A stretch of DNA of 64,000 nt, from assembly GCF_900100365.1 (NCBI RefSeq), contig NZ_FNKU01000001.1:5273501-5337500 (forward strand), in the 5' to 3' direction. Made by a program: the position numbers and the translations under genes. The notes beneath the pieces were generated by a model. It made no database searches. It was not told where the DNA came from and was given only the letters and a program-made list of their open reading frames with translations. Positions 8,398-17,509 of the stretch are shown here, one piece after another; positions within the stretch are counted from its first letter, which is position 1; each line of letters begins with the position of its first letter. The stretch comes from Pseudomonas cannabina (lineage in GTDB: Bacteria > Pseudomonadota > Gammaproteobacteria > Pseudomonadales > Pseudomonadaceae).

Positions 8398-9606
8398 GGA
8401 GGCGCTGCAAAAATAGCCAACTGTCCCCACCCTTGGCACACTAAGTTCCTTCAACAGCCTCCCTCTCCGTGAGCGTTACGCGCGTGCAGAAGACCTTCTC
8501 CGAACTCGAATATACCGGCAAGAAAAAGCAGACTCGCCGAGATCGCTTCCTGGCTGACCTTGAACAGTTGGTGCCCTGGGCCCTGCTGGAGGCGCAAGTG
8601 GCGCCGTTTTATAGCAACACCGCAGGCAAGCGCGGACGCCCTGCGATAGGGGTGTCGCGCATGTTGCGCATGTACGTCGTGCAGCAGTGTTTCGGTTTCT
8701 CCGATGAAGGTTGCGAAGATGCCGTCTACGACAGCCAGGCCATCCGCGGTTTTATGGGTATCGACCTGGGTCGCGAGTCTGCACCGGATGCCACCACCTT
8801 GCTGCGTTTTCGCCGCTTGCTGGAAGTCCATCAGCTAACCCGGCTGCTGTTTGAAACGATTAACCAGCATCTGGCCAGCCGGGGGCTGCTGCTCAAGGAA
8901 GGCACTATCGTCGACGCTACTCTGATCGCCGCGCCGCCCTCGGTCAAGAACCGAGAAGGCAAGCGTGATCCTGAGATGCATCAGGCCAGGAAAGGCAATC
9001 AATGGCACTTTGGGATGAAGGCCCACATTGGTGTAGACGCCACGTCGGGGCTGGTGCACAGCGTAGTAGGGACGGCCGCTAACGTGGCGGATGTCACCCA
9101 GGTTGGCCAGTTGCTTCACGGTGACGAAACCTATGTTTCGGGTGACGCTGGATACACCGGTGCGGCCAAGCGACCGGAGCATGCTGAACGGGACGTTATC
9201 TGGTCGATTGCAGAACGGCCAAGCAGTTACAAGCAGCACGGCGAAGGCAGCGTGCTGTATCGGGTCAAGCGCAAAATTGAATATGCCAAGGCGCAACTGC
9301 GTGCCAAGGTCGAGCACCCCTTCCAGGTAATCAAGGTGCGCTTCAATCATCGCAAGGTTCGCTACCGTGGGCTGGAAAAGAATACAGCGCAGTTGTTCAG
9401 TTTGTTTGGGTTGGCCAATCTGATGCTGGCCAAGCGGTATTTACAACAGACGGCAGGATAAATCCATCTGAAAGGCGGGACTGGCCCGCCTTTCAGCAAA
9501 ATGAGGGCAGAAATCTGCTCGAGAAACGTAAAATAAGGCCGGCAGGTTGAAAAAAACCGGCTTGGAAATGGGGACGGTGCGAACGGGTTAATTGTTCAGC
9601 GTCTCC
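8398..9606 (+). mobile_element. IS5-family (IS5 group) insertion sequence, 1209 bp
   Basis: Bounded by imperfect inverted repeats (GGAGGCGCTG at the left end, CAGCGTCTCC at the right) and flanked on both sides by CTAG (8394-8397 and 9607-9610), a perfect 4-bp target duplication of the type IS5-group elements make. It holds one intact transposase gene. The clean duplication and intact frame argue for a recent insertion, into the 5' region of the copper-related operon. Confidence 0.92.
8469..9461 (+). CDS. IS5-family transposase (DDE)
   Basis: 330-residue DDE transposase. The N-terminal DUF772-type domain contains GRPAIGVSRMLRMYVVQQ. The catalytic residues fit D in IVDATLI, D in GDAGYTG and E in KVEHPFQVIKVRF, the last within the family's Y-R-E-K signature. 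The frame begins with GTG; the first internal ATG would remove the conserved N-terminal domain. Length is normal for the IS5 group and no internal stop is present, so the element is probably still mobile. Confidence 0.93.
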   Translation: MSVTRVQKTFSELEYTGKKKQTRRDRFLADLEQLVPWALLEAQVAPFYSNTAGKRGRPAIGVSRMLRMYVVQQCFGFSDEGCEDAVYDSQAIRGFMGIDLGRESAPDATTLLRFRRLLEVHQLTRLLFETINQHLASRGLLLKEGTIVDATLIAAPPSVKNREGKRDPEMHQARKGNQWHFGMKAHIGVDATSGLVHSVVGTAANVADVTQVGQLLHGDETYVSGDAGYTGAAKRPEHAERDVIWSIAERPSSYKQHGEGSVLYRVKRKIEYAKAQLRAKVEHPFQVIKVRFNHRKVRYRGLEKNTAQLFSLFGLANLMLAKRYLQQTAG

Positions 9607-9655
9607 CTAGCTAAGCATCTAAAAAGTATTCAATCGACAGTCATACTGTTTTTAT

Positions 9656-9684
9656 ACCATAAGACCCGGCAAACTTTATTCCAA
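9656..9684 (-). promoter_or_regulatory. Candidate native promoter of the copper operon, displaced by the IS
   Basis: Read on the minus strand, TTGGAA (9684-9679) and TATGGT (9661-9656) are separated by 17 bp, a plausible sigma-70 pair pointing towards the PCu(A)C operon. It lies in the 93 bp between the two IS elements and is now more than 1.3 kb from the operon. Pattern match only. Confidence 0.3.
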
Positions 9685-9699
9685 TAATGCACGCCCTAA

Positions 9700-10877
9700 G
9701 AGGGTGTAGACAAAATCATGTAGTGAGTCGGCGCGCGAGTATTCGAGCCTCGGCCAACCAAACCCATGCCTCGCTTACCGCAAAAAGGCGATCATGATGC
9801 ATGATCAGTCGCCGAGCTCTCTCATTCTAGGCATGAGTTCGCTCCACTACCCATCGCTTGGGCATGACCACAAATCCAGTCTGAACAGGCTCCACGGAAA
9901 ATAGATCGCCTTGTTCAGAGTGCCATTGCCCTGTTCTTCTGTTATTCGGGCCACGGATCACTTGAACATCGATAGCGTGCAGTTGATGGGTGCGCTGTGC
10001 CCATTTTCCTGCGTACGCACTATCAACAAAAAGCGTGCTCAGTGACGGATATTTTTCCTTCGAGTACGCCACCGCATCATCCGCCGCGTCACGATCCTGC
10101 ACGCTTGCAGCACTGATACTGACAGCCAGCAGCAGGCCCAATGTATCGACAATCAGACTTCGTTTACGCCCCTTCACTTTTTTGCCTGCGTCGTAGCCGC
10201 TGTCACCGCCTTGAGGAGAACTGCGGGTCGACTGTGAATCCAGGATCGCTGCTGACGGGCTGTCAGCGCGTTCTTCCCGCTCACGCCATTGAGCTCGCAA
10301 GCGATCATGCATTTGCTCGAACTTGCCTTGAGCGCTCCACCGGCGGAACGTTTTGTAGACATTGTCCCAATGAGGAAAATCGCGGGGTAGCATTCGCCAT
10401 GAGCACCCCGTGCGTACGACATAGCAACAGGCTTCCAGCAACGTGCGCCGAGAGTGAAGCGGTGGCACTCCTCGTCCGCCCTGGCTTTCAAACAGGTCGG
10501 CGACCAGTGCCCACTCGGTATCTGTCAAGCAACTCGGATATAGCTGCTCCGGCAGTTGGCGGCGGTGGGTTTCATTGTAGCCATAGGCTTTATTAGGTTC
10601 AGGTGACTGAAAACTTCCCTTGGCCCGCTGCTTTACACGCGTAATCCCTGCCATTTTCAACGCTTTTGCAAAGGTGTCGGGATGCGCAGTGATACCGGTT
10701 TCGGCGAAGAATACGAGCGCCAATTCGGCCTGGCTGGAATAGGGCTGTGCATGAGCGAGTTTCACCAGCACGGGATAGTGCTCGGCGGCAATCGAGCGAG
10801 GACGTCCGGTTTTAGGCATGGCTTGAGGGCTATTCAGACAAGGGAGTGAAAGTTTAATTTATTTTGTCTACACCCTC
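9700..10877 (-). mobile_element. Second insertion sequence (IS5-family type), 1178 bp, decayed
   Basis: Bounded by perfect 17-bp inverted repeats GAGGGTGTAGACAAAAT at both ends (9700-9716 and 10861-10877), with TA-containing flanks (TAA on the left, TAG on the right), so the target duplication is only 2 bp or imperfect. It carries one transposase gene on the minus strand with a premature stop. Its ends and protein are unrelated to those of the neighbouring IS, so the two arrived separately. Confidence 0.88.
9716..10819 (-). pseudogene. IS5-family transposase gene with amber codon after the catalytic Glu
   Basis: The frame from 10819 gives an N-terminal helix-turn-helix (MPKTGRPRSI...), a DUF4096-type segment (LTDTEWALVADLFE) and a DDE core (D in ILDSQST, D in FVDSAYAG, E in RWVVERTHA). 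A TAG at 9827-9829 ends the frame at 330 residues, but translation in the same frame continues NERARRLIMHHDR...ARRLTT to a natural TGA at 9716. The position is normally Trp (RTHAW), so TGG to TAG fits. Full length would be 367 residues. All three catalytic residues remain, yet losing about 37 C-terminal residues should impair activity. Confidence 0.9.
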
Positions 10878-10955
10878 TAGGTAAACCTTTGAGCCCTATC
10901 GCTTGCGCCCGTTTCGTAGAGTTGCTCCTCAGCACACAGCCATAAGGTGATGAGA

Positions 10956-11414
10956 ATGAACGAGAGGGCACAGTCACATCGTTTGCGCTCGGGGCGAATA
11001 TCGAGTGCAGGCCGAATTTATCTGGTAACCGCAAAAACATTTCAGAGAAATCCTGTTTTTTCCGATTGGCGAATGGGGCGCCTGCTCGTCGATGAACTTC
11101 GGCAAGTCCAGGAGCAGCAACTGGCTGATTCACTGGCTTGGGTCATCATGCCCGACCATATCCACTGGCTGCTGCAGTTGAATGGTCAATCTTTATCCCG
11201 AGTTGTACAGCGCGTTAAATCGAAAAGCGCGATCGCCATAAACAGAGCAAAGTGCTGCAGTGGGCCGTTTTGGCAAAGCGGATTCCACGACACCAGCATC
11301 CGGACTGAAGACAGCCTTGTGAATTATGCCCGTTACGTTGTTGCCAACCCTGTTCGCGCCGGCCTGGTCAAAAGCGTGCGTGATTATCCCTTATGGGACG
11401 CTATCTGGCTTTGA
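10956..11414 (+). CDS. REP-associated tyrosine transposase (RAYT)
   Basis: 152-residue Y1/HUH-type nuclease of the IS200-like RAYT family, which processes REP hairpins. The HUH motif is seen in MPDHIHWLL, the RAYT-typical GRIYLVTAKT strand near the N-terminus, and the catalytic Tyr in NYARYVVANPVRAG. The ATG at 10956 is preferred since AAGG ends 8 nt before it; GTG and ATG codons just upstream overlap that site. REP sequences follow directly downstream, the usual RAYT arrangement. Single copy and not flanked by transposon ends: these are domesticated, vertically inherited genes. Confidence 0.92.
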   Translation: MNERAQSHRLRSGRISSAGRIYLVTAKTFQRNPVFSDWRMGRLLVDELRQVQEQQLADSLAWVIMPDHIHWLLQLNGQSLSRVVQRVKSKSAIAINRAKCCSGPFWQSGFHDTSIRTEDSLVNYARYVVANPVRAGLVKSVRDYPLWDAIWL

Positions 11415-11429
11415 AAATGTGAGAGCGAC

Positions 11430-11595
11430 CGTGGCGGCGAACCGTATTGCTCGCGAAGGCTGCCGCTCAAGGCATGCATTGATCTTGTGGGAGCGAGCTT
11501 GCTCGCGAAGGCGGACTCACATTGAGCATAAATCTTCGGTGGTCATACGGGCCTCTTTGTGAGCAATGCGGATCGCCGCCCCGGTCACTCCCACA
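11430..11595. repeat. REP cluster flanking the RAYT gene
   Basis: A complete REP (GTGGGAGCGAGCTTGCTCGC followed by GAAGGCGG, 11487-11514), a degenerate copy before it (GCTCGCGAAGGCTGCCG near 11450) and an inverted partial copy (CGCCGCCCCGGTCACTCCCAC region, 11574-11594). The hairpin core reads GAGCTTGCTC, unlike the GAACTTGTTC core of the arrays elsewhere in the window, so this is a different REP subclass, presumably the one matched to the adjacent RAYT. It fills most of the gap before cobK. Confidence 0.8.
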
Positions 11596-11651
11596 TAAGC
11601 GTTGTCGATCATGTGAGCGACCAGGGCGGCGATCCCGCATTTGAGACAGTC

Positions 11652-12368
11652 TCAAAATGCCAGCGCCCCAAGCACCTCATCCACGCTCCACAAAATCCTG
11701 TCCACCTCAGGCAACTGCGGGCGCTTGAGGATGAGTACGGGCAGGCCGCGTTCGCGGGCGACGTCGAGTTTGGGTTCGGTGGAGCGGCTGCCGCTGTTTT
11801 TGCTGATCAGGACGTCGATATTACGTTGTTCAAACAGCTGACGTTCATCGTCCAGGAAGAACGGACCGCGGGCGCCGATGACTTCACAGCGTTCGTTGCC
11901 GGGGTAGCTGTCCAGCGCGCGCAGTGTCCAGAACTGATGTGCCGGGATTTCATGCAAGTGCTGCAACGGCTCGCGACCCAAGGTGAACAGCGGGCGTTTG
12001 AACGGGGCCAGCGCCGCGATCAGTTCTGCCCAGTCGGCCACTTCACGCCAGTCATCATCCGGACCGGCTTGCCAGCTTGTGCGGCGTAAAGCCCAGCAGG
12101 GGATGTCCGCCATCTGCGCCGCGAGCGCCGCATTGTGGCTGATCTGTGCGGCATACGGATGGGTGGCATCCAGCAGCAGGTCGATACCCTGTTCGCGCAT
12201 GTACTGCGCCATGCCTTCTGCGCCGCCATAGCCACCGACTTTCAACTGGCACGTCAGGTCCGTCGGTACCCGGCCCACGCCGGCCAGGCTGTAGATGTGC
12301 TCAGGCCCGAGCCTGCGAGCAATCGCCAGCGCTTCGGTAATGCCGCCCAACAGCAGAATTCGTTTCAT
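11652..12368 (-). CDS. cobK: Precorrin-6A reductase CobK
   Basis: 238-residue NADPH-dependent reductase converting precorrin-6A to precorrin-6B in corrin ring synthesis. It shows the family start [19 protein letters not shown], the [14 protein letters not shown] motif and the C-terminal [17 protein letters not shown] segment, where the K-N-S-G pattern is diagnostic. The ATG at 12368 overlaps the cbiD stop (ATGA), so the two are translationally coupled. Last gene of the minus-strand cobL-cbiD-cobK operon. Length is normal. Confidence 0.94.
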   Translation of the reverse strand: MKRILLLGGITEALAIARRLGPEHIYSLAGVGRVPTDLTCQLKVGGYGGAEGMAQYMREQGIDLLLDATHPYAAQISHNAALAAQMADIPCWALRRTSWQAGPDDDWREVADWAELIAALAPFKRPLFTLGREPLQHLHEIPAHQFWTLRALDSYPGNERCEVIGARGPFFLDDERQLFEQRNIDVLISKNSGSRSTEPKLDVARERGLPVLILKRPQLPEVDRILWSVDEVLGALAF

Positions 12369-13477
12369 CTGTGTTCCTTCGATAACGCAACGCCCGCCTG
12401 ACCGACTATCCCGCCCTGACGGTCGATGGCGAACACCTCGACCTGAACAGTGGCAGGCACCACGCTGCGGGCAAACGCCAGCGCATGACGACACACCTCA
12501 TCACCCAGCCGCACCCCTGCCGCAGCGCACATCGCCAGCGCCTGCTGACTGGTATTGGCGTGCAGGATCTGTTGCTGCAAGGCAGCATCCGCGCCGACCT
12601 GCGCTGCCCAACGCGCCAATTGAGGCAGGTCGATGCTGGAATGACGGCTGTGCAGGTCCATATGCCCGGCCGCCAGTTTACTGATCTTGCCGAAGCCGCC
12701 GCACAGGCTCAACTTATCCACAGGGACCTTGCGCAGATGCTTGAGTACCGCGCCGACGAAGTCGCCCATTTCGATCAGGGCGATATCGGGGATGTTGTAG
12801 ACCCTGCGCATGGTGTCTTCACTGGCATTGCCGGTGCAGGCGGCGATGTGCCGGTGGCCGTTGACGGTAGCGACATCGATGCCCTGATGAATCGAGGCGA
12901 TGTAAGCCGCGCATGAGAACGGCCGGACGATCCCGCTGGTGCCGAGAATCGACAGCCCGCCGAGAATGCCGAGGCGCGGGTTCATGGTCTTGAGCGCCAG
13001 CGCTTCGCCGCCTTCGACACCAATCGTGATTTCGAAACCGCCGCGGTAGTCTGCTTCGTCCGCCAGCCGCAGCAAATGCTCGGTCATCATGCGTCGCGGC
13101 ACCGGATTGATGGCCGGCTCGCCCACTGCCAGCACCAGACCGGGCCGGGTTACGCTACCGACGCCGGGGCCTGCCACGAAACGCACGCCGGGTGACGTTT
13201 CCAGCCTGACGCGGGCAAACACCAGCGCGCCGTGGGTGACGTCGGGGTCGTCGCCGGCATCCTTGAGCGTCCCGGCTTCGGCGAAGTTATCCACAACCCG
13301 GCAGAATTCCAGGCGCATCTGCACCTGCTTGCCCTTGGGCAAGACGATGTCCACCGCATCGCTGACCTGTCCGCAGAGCAGCAGTCGCGCGGCCGCCAGG
13401 CTGGTCGCGGTCGCGCAACTGCCGGTGGTCAGGCCACTGCGCAGCGGAGCAGGCTGTTCGGCGGTTTCGTCGCGCAT
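12365..13477 (-). CDS. cbiD: Cobalt-precorrin-5B C1-methyltransferase-type CbiD
   Basis: 370-residue SAM-dependent C1-methyltransferase. The N-terminal signature [19 protein letters not shown] is characteristic of CbiD, as are [18 protein letters not shown] and [20 protein letters not shown]. The ATG at 13477 overlaps the cobL stop by one base (TGATG). CbiD is the enzyme of the anaerobic pathway, but in pseudomonads it replaces CobF in an otherwise oxygen-dependent route; no cobF is seen here. The frame could be read further upstream inside cobL, but the coupled start and the signature position support this one. Confidence 0.94.
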   Translation of the reverse strand: MRDETAEQPAPLRSGLTTGSCATATSLAAARLLLCGQVSDAVDIVLPKGKQVQMRLEFCRVVDNFAEAGTLKDAGDDPDVTHGALVFARVRLETSPGVRFVAGPGVGSVTRPGLVLAVGEPAINPVPRRMMTEHLLRLADEADYRGGFEITIGVEGGEALALKTMNPRLGILGGLSILGTSGIVRPFSCAAYIASIHQGIDVATVNGHRHIAACTGNASEDTMRRVYNIPDIALIEMGDFVGAVLKHLRKVPVDKLSLCGGFGKISKLAAGHMDLHSRHSSIDLPQLARWAAQVGADAALQQQILHANTSQQALAMCAAAGVRLGDEVCRHALAFARSVVPATVQVEVFAIDRQGGIVGQAGVALSKEHR

Positions 13478-14685
13478 CAGGGTTTGACTACGTCCAGCAG
13501 GGTGATCGGCAGGGCCTGGCGCCAGGTGTCGAACTCGCCAAGAGGCTGGGCGTGCGCGACGTGAATCCGGGTCAGTTCGCCGCCGTGCCGTTCGCGCCAG
13601 GTCATCAACGCGGCCTCGCTTTGCAGGGTCACCGCGTTGGCGACCAGGCGACCGCCGGATCGCAACTGCTCCCAGCAGGTTTCCAGCACGCCGATCCGCG
13701 TGACGCCACCGCCGATGAAAATCGCATCCGGACGCTCCAGACCGCTCAACGCCTGTGGCGCGCTGCCGCGAACCAGTTGCAGACCGGGCACGCCCAGTGC
13801 GTCGCGATTGAATTCGATCAGTTGCTGACGACCCTCGTCGGCTTCGATGGCCATGGCGCGGCAGGTCGGGTGCGCACGCATCCATTCGATGCCGATCGAG
13901 CCGCAGCCTGCGCCGACATCCCACAGCAGCTCGCCCGGCACCGGTGCAAGGCGGGCGAGGGTGATGGCCCGAACATCGCGCTTGGTCAGTTGACCATCAT
14001 GCTCGAAGGCAGTGTCCGGCAAACCGGCCAGGGTGCTCAGGCGAAGGGCGCTGGCGTCGGCGCGACAATCGATGGCGACGACGTTCAGAGCGGCGATGTC
14101 AGGATTGCCCCATTCGCCGGCCAGCCCCTCGACACGCCGTTCGGCGTCACCACCCAGATGCTCCAGCACGGTCATACGGCTCGGACCGAAGCCGCGATCA
14201 CGCAGCAGACCCGCGATGATCGCCGGGCTGCTGCCATCATTACTCAGCACCAGCAGGCGCACGCCGTGATGAAAGTGAGCGTTCAGCGCCGCCATGGGCC
14301 GAGCGACCACCGACAACGTGACGACTTCTTGCAGCGGCCAGCCCAGCCGGGCCGCAGCCAGTGAATAAGAAGAAGGCGCAGGCAGAATGCGCATTTCTTC
14401 GAGGGCGACCACGCGGGTCAGGCTGGCACCGACGCCGAACAGCATCGGATCGCCGCTGGCCAGTACGCAAATCTCGGCACCGCGCTGCTCCAGCACCGGG
14501 TTCAGCGAGAAGGGGCTCGGCCAGGCACGCCGTTCGGCACGGATGCAGGGTGGCAGCAACGCCAGCTGGCGCGGGCCGCCGAACACTTGATCAGCGTGCA
14601 GCAGAGCGTGCCGGGCGTTCTTGCCCAGCCCTTTGTAACCGTCTTCCCCGATTCCCACCACTGTCAGCCACGGCGACATGCACAT
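13477..14685 (-). CDS. cobL: Precorrin-6Y C5,15-methyltransferase (decarboxylating) CobL
   Basis: 402-residue two-domain enzyme that methylates C5 and C15 and decarboxylates the C12 acetate of precorrin-6B. Residues about 5-200 form the CbiE-type tetrapyrrole methylase ([29 protein letters not shown]), and residues about 210-400 the CbiT-type methyltransferase with SAM motif [16 protein letters not shown]. First gene of the minus-strand cob operon, divergent from cobG with a 129-bp shared upstream region. Starts at 14685 or 14679 are both possible (MCMSPW). Confidence 0.95.
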   Translation of the reverse strand: MCMSPWLTVVGIGEDGYKGLGKNARHALLHADQVFGGPRQLALLPPCIRAERRAWPSPFSLNPVLEQRGAEICVLASGDPMLFGVGASLTRVVALEEMRILPAPSSYSLAAARLGWPLQEVVTLSVVARPMAALNAHFHHGVRLLVLSNDGSSPAIIAGLLRDRGFGPSRMTVLEHLGGDAERRVEGLAGEWGNPDIAALNVVAIDCRADASALRLSTLAGLPDTAFEHDGQLTKRDVRAITLARLAPVPGELLWDVGAGCGSIGIEWMRAHPTCRAMAIEADEGRQQLIEFNRDALGVPGLQLVRGSAPQALSGLERPDAIFIGGGVTRIGVLETCWEQLRSGGRLVANAVTLQSEAALMTWRERHGGELTRIHVAHAQPLGEFDTWRQALPITLLDVVKP

Positions 14686-14719
14686 ACCTCAATTCGAACT
14701 TCCGACAGAGCGCCTTTTC

Positions 14720-14742
14720 ATGCCTGCGGACAAAGCAGGCAT
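14720..14742. promoter_or_regulatory. Hairpin in the cobL-cobG divergent promoter region
   Basis: ATGCCTGC (14720-14727) and GCAGGCAT (14735-14742) form a perfect 8-bp inverted repeat with a 7-nt loop, in the middle of the 129-bp region that must hold promoters for both cob operons. CATAAT overlapping its right arm could be a -10 for cobG. It may be an operator or a leader hairpin. No B12-riboswitch box was found. Confidence 0.4.
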
Positions 14743-14814
14743 AATACCGCGCCCAACGGGGTACAAGTGCTCTAATCCATTTACGTTTCCAGCCAGTTCA
14801 TACCGGGTGATCCA

Positions 14815-16155
14815 TTGAACGAGCAGCAGTCCGCTCGCACATCGTCGACAACGCTACGCCCCTCGGCCTGTCCGGGGTTGCTGCGTATCGTCCCGGCGCT
14901 GGACGGCGGGATCTGCCGGATCAAACTGGCGGGCGGCGTTATTACCAGTGTGCAGGCGTCGGCAGTGGCAGAGGCCGCGCAGACTTATGCACAGGGCGTG
15001 ATCGAAGCCACCAACCGCGCCAATCTACAGATTCGCGGCATCGGCGCAGAGCACGAGCGGCTGATCGAAAGCCTGATGAACGCTGGTCTCGGCCCAGCCA
15101 ATCCGGCCAGCGACGATGTGCGCAACCTGATGCTCAGCCCGACCGCCGGGCTGGATCCGCACCTGCTGTTCGATGCCTGGCCGTTGGCGGCGCAGATTAT
15201 CGAGGCGCTGGAAAACCACCCGCGTTTTCATGAACTGTCGCCCAAGTTCGCGTTGTCGCTGGACGCGGGCGAAGCGCTGGTCATGCTCGAACACCCGCAT
15301 GACGTGTGGCTGTCTGCACTGAAGCTGGACGGTGAAGTATGGCTGGCGTTCGGTTTGGCGGGATGTCCGGCCCATGATCGGCCGTTGGCCGCCGTGCCGC
15401 TGAGGGCTGGAGAGGCGCTGGTTGTCGCGCTGCTTGAGCTGTTTCTCGACCTGGCTCGCCCGGAGCACACCCGGATGCGCCATTTGCTGGCAGAGTTATC
15501 CACAGATGAGCTGCTGCGCCAGCTTTCCAGCCGACTGAGCTGCGCGTTGCGGGTTGATGACGCAGTGACCGACTGGCAGCGTCCGGCCATTCAGGGCAAT
15601 CGCCATATCGGTGTTTACCCACAGGCGCAGCCCGGTCTGGTTGCGGTCGGCGCGGTGGTGCCGCTGGGTCGTCTGACCGCGCCCGTGCTCGCTACAGTGG
15701 CGCAACTGGCTGCCGATCAGGGCGACGGCACTCTGCGCCTGACGCCTTGGCAAAGCCTGTTGTTGCCCAATGTGCCGGTCGCGCGCGCGTCAGCGGTCAT
15801 GGCGCACTTGCAGGCGGTGGGCCTGATCTGTTCGGTCGAACAGCCGCTGGCGCAGATCGTAGCGTGTACCGGTTCTGCCGGTTGTGCCAAAGGGCTGGCC
15901 GACACCAAGGCTGATGCCCTGCAACTGGCTGCCGGGCTGGCTGGCGGTCAGCCTGTGCATCTGAGCGGTTGCGCGCGTTCCTGTGCCGCCGCTCACATCG
16001 CGCCGGTGACCTTGCTGGCCGTGGCGCCCGGCCGTTATGACCTTTATTTTCGCGACGCAGCCCAACCCGGTTTCGGTGTGCTGCGCGCGCGTGACCTTAC
16101 TATTGAAGCAGTCGGTGCGCAGTTGAACGCCGACTCACGGAGCAGCATGGCATGA
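14815..16155 (+). CDS. cobG: Precorrin-3B synthase CobG
   Basis: 446-residue monooxygenase related to sulfite/nitrite reductases. It uses O2 to convert precorrin-3A to precorrin-3B and marks the aerobic B12 route. Two half-repeats begin with CPGLLRIVPALDGGICRIKL and GNRHIGVYPQAQPGLVAVG. The 4Fe-4S/sirohaem-type cysteines are in ACTGSAGCAKG and LSGCARSCAAAH (C-x5-C and C-x3-C). The start is TTG at 14815 with GGGTGA 5-6 nt upstream. Its stop overlaps the cobH start (ATGA). Confidence 0.93.
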   Translation: MNEQQSARTSSTTLRPSACPGLLRIVPALDGGICRIKLAGGVITSVQASAVAEAAQTYAQGVIEATNRANLQIRGIGAEHERLIESLMNAGLGPANPASDDVRNLMLSPTAGLDPHLLFDAWPLAAQIIEALENHPRFHELSPKFALSLDAGEALVMLEHPHDVWLSALKLDGEVWLAFGLAGCPAHDRPLAAVPLRAGEALVVALLELFLDLARPEHTRMRHLLAELSTDELLRQLSSRLSCALRVDDAVTDWQRPAIQGNRHIGVYPQAQPGLVAVGAVVPLGRLTAPVLATVAQLAADQGDGTLRLTPWQSLLLPNVPVARASAVMAHLQAVGLICSVEQPLAQIVACTGSAGCAKGLADTKADALQLAAGLAGGQPVHLSGCARSCAAAHIAPVTLLAVAPGRYDLYFRDAAQPGFGVLRARDLTIEAVGAQLNADSRSSMA

Positions 16156-16778
16156 TTGATTACATCCGCGACGGTCAGGAGATATATCGCAATTCCTTCT
16201 CGATCATTCGCGCCGAAGCGCGCCTGGACACGATCCCTGCCGACCTGGAAAAACTCGCCGTGCGCGTGATCCACGCCTGCGGGATGGTCGAAGTCATCGA
16301 AGACCTGCGCTTCTCGCCAGGTGCCGGTAGCGCCGGGCGCAACGCCCTGGCCGCCGGTGCGCCGATCCTGTGCGACGCACGCATGGTTTCCGAAGGCATC
16401 ACCCGTACCCGATTGCCTGCCAATAACCCGATCATCTGCACATTGCACGATGAAGGCGTGCGCGAAATGGCGCTGGAACTGGGCAACACCCGCTCGGCCG
16501 TGGCGCTGGAGCTGTGGCGTCCGCACCTGGAAGGCAGTGTTGTGGTGATCGGCAACGCACCGACCGCGCTGTTCTATCTGCTGGAAATGCTCGATGCGGG
16601 TGCGCCAAAACCTGCGCTGATTCTCGGCTTTCCGGTGGGTTTTGTCGGCGCTGCCGAATCCAAGGCCATGCTCGCTGCCGACAGCCGCGGCGTGCCGTTC
16701 GTGATCATGCAGGGCCGCCGTGGCGGTAGCGCCATGGCCGTAGCCGCAGTCAACGCACTGGCTACGGAGATCGAATGA
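16152..16778 (+). CDS. cobH: Precorrin-8X methylmutase CobH
   Basis: 208-residue enzyme moving the C11 methyl of precorrin-8X to C12 to form hydrogenobyrinate. It shows [20 protein letters not shown] at the start, the conserved His in [13 protein letters not shown] that acts as proton donor, and [14 protein letters not shown] and [13 protein letters not shown]. Overlaps cobG upstream and cobI downstream by 4 bases each, so translation is coupled through the operon. Confidence 0.95.
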   Translation: MIDYIRDGQEIYRNSFSIIRAEARLDTIPADLEKLAVRVIHACGMVEVIEDLRFSPGAGSAGRNALAAGAPILCDARMVSEGITRTRLPANNPIICTLHDEGVREMALELGNTRSAVALELWRPHLEGSVVVIGNAPTALFYLLEMLDAGAPKPALILGFPVGFVGAAESKAMLAADSRGVPFVIMQGRRGGSAMAVAAVNALATEIE

Positions 16779-17509
16779 TGCAGGCACGCGGTCGATTGAT
16801 TGGCCTGGGCGTCGGCCCCGGCGACCCGGAGCTGATTACCGTCAAGGCCCTGCGCTTGCTGCGCGAGTCGCCCGTGGTTGCCTATTTCGTCGCCAAGGGC
16901 AAAAAAGGCAACGCGTTCGGCATCATCGAGGCGCACTTGCAGGACGTTCAAACGTTGATGCCGCTGGTCTACCCGGTCACCACCGAAGCCTTGCCAGCGC
17001 CGCTGTCGTACGAGAAAGTCATCAGCGACTTCTACGACGCGTCCAGTCTTCAAGTGGCTGCGCATCTGGACGCCGGTCGTGATGTGGCGGTGATCTGCGA
17101 AGGCGATCCGTTCTTCTACGGCTCTTATATGTACCTGCACGACCGCCTGGCCGACCGCTATGAGGCCGAAGTGATTCCGGGTGTGTGCTCGATGCTCGGC
17201 GGCGCTTCGGTGTTGGGCGCACCGTTGGTGTACCGCAACCAGAGCCTGTCGGTACTGTCCGGTGTGCTGTCCCACGATGACCTGAAGCGCAAGCTGGCCG
17301 ATGCCGATGCCGCGGTGATCATGAAGCTGGGGCGCAACTTTCACAAAGTGCGTGAAGTGCTGACCGAGCTGGGCATGGCCGGGCGTGCGCTGTATGTCGA
17401 GCGTGCGACCATGAGCAACCAGAAAATCGTGCCGCTGGATCAGGTCGATCCGATGTCGTCGCCGTACTTTTCGCTGATTATCGTCCCCGGCGACAGGTGG
17501 CAAGGCTGA
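16775..17509 (+). CDS. cobI: Precorrin-2 C20-methyltransferase CobI
   Basis: 244-residue tetrapyrrole methylase that transfers a methyl from SAM to C20 of precorrin-2. The class signature is [20 protein letters not shown], followed by [20 protein letters not shown] and the [12 protein letters not shown] loop. The start overlaps the cobH stop (ATGATG); its own stop shares one base with the next gene (TGATG). Length is normal. Confidence 0.95.
   Translation: MMQARGRLIGLGVGPGDPELITVKALRLLRESPVVAYFVAKGKKGNAFGIIEAHLQDVQTLMPLVYPVTTEALPAPLSYEKVISDFYDASSLQVAAHLDAGRDVAVICEGDPFFYGSYMYLHDRLADRYEAEVIPGVCSMLGGASVLGAPLVYRNQSLSVLSGVLSHDDLKRKLADADAAVIMKLGRNFHKVREVLTELGMAGRALYVERATMSNQKIVPLDQVDPMSSPYFSLIIVPGDRWQG

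Noticed and set aside
8398..10877. Composite transposon formed by two IS elements
   Set aside because: The elements have unrelated ends and transposases, and only 93 bp lies between them with no passenger gene.
14686..14814. Possible cobalamin riboswitch ahead of cobG or cobL
   Set aside because: The region is only 129 bp, is shared by two divergent genes, and no B12-box-like sequence was seen.
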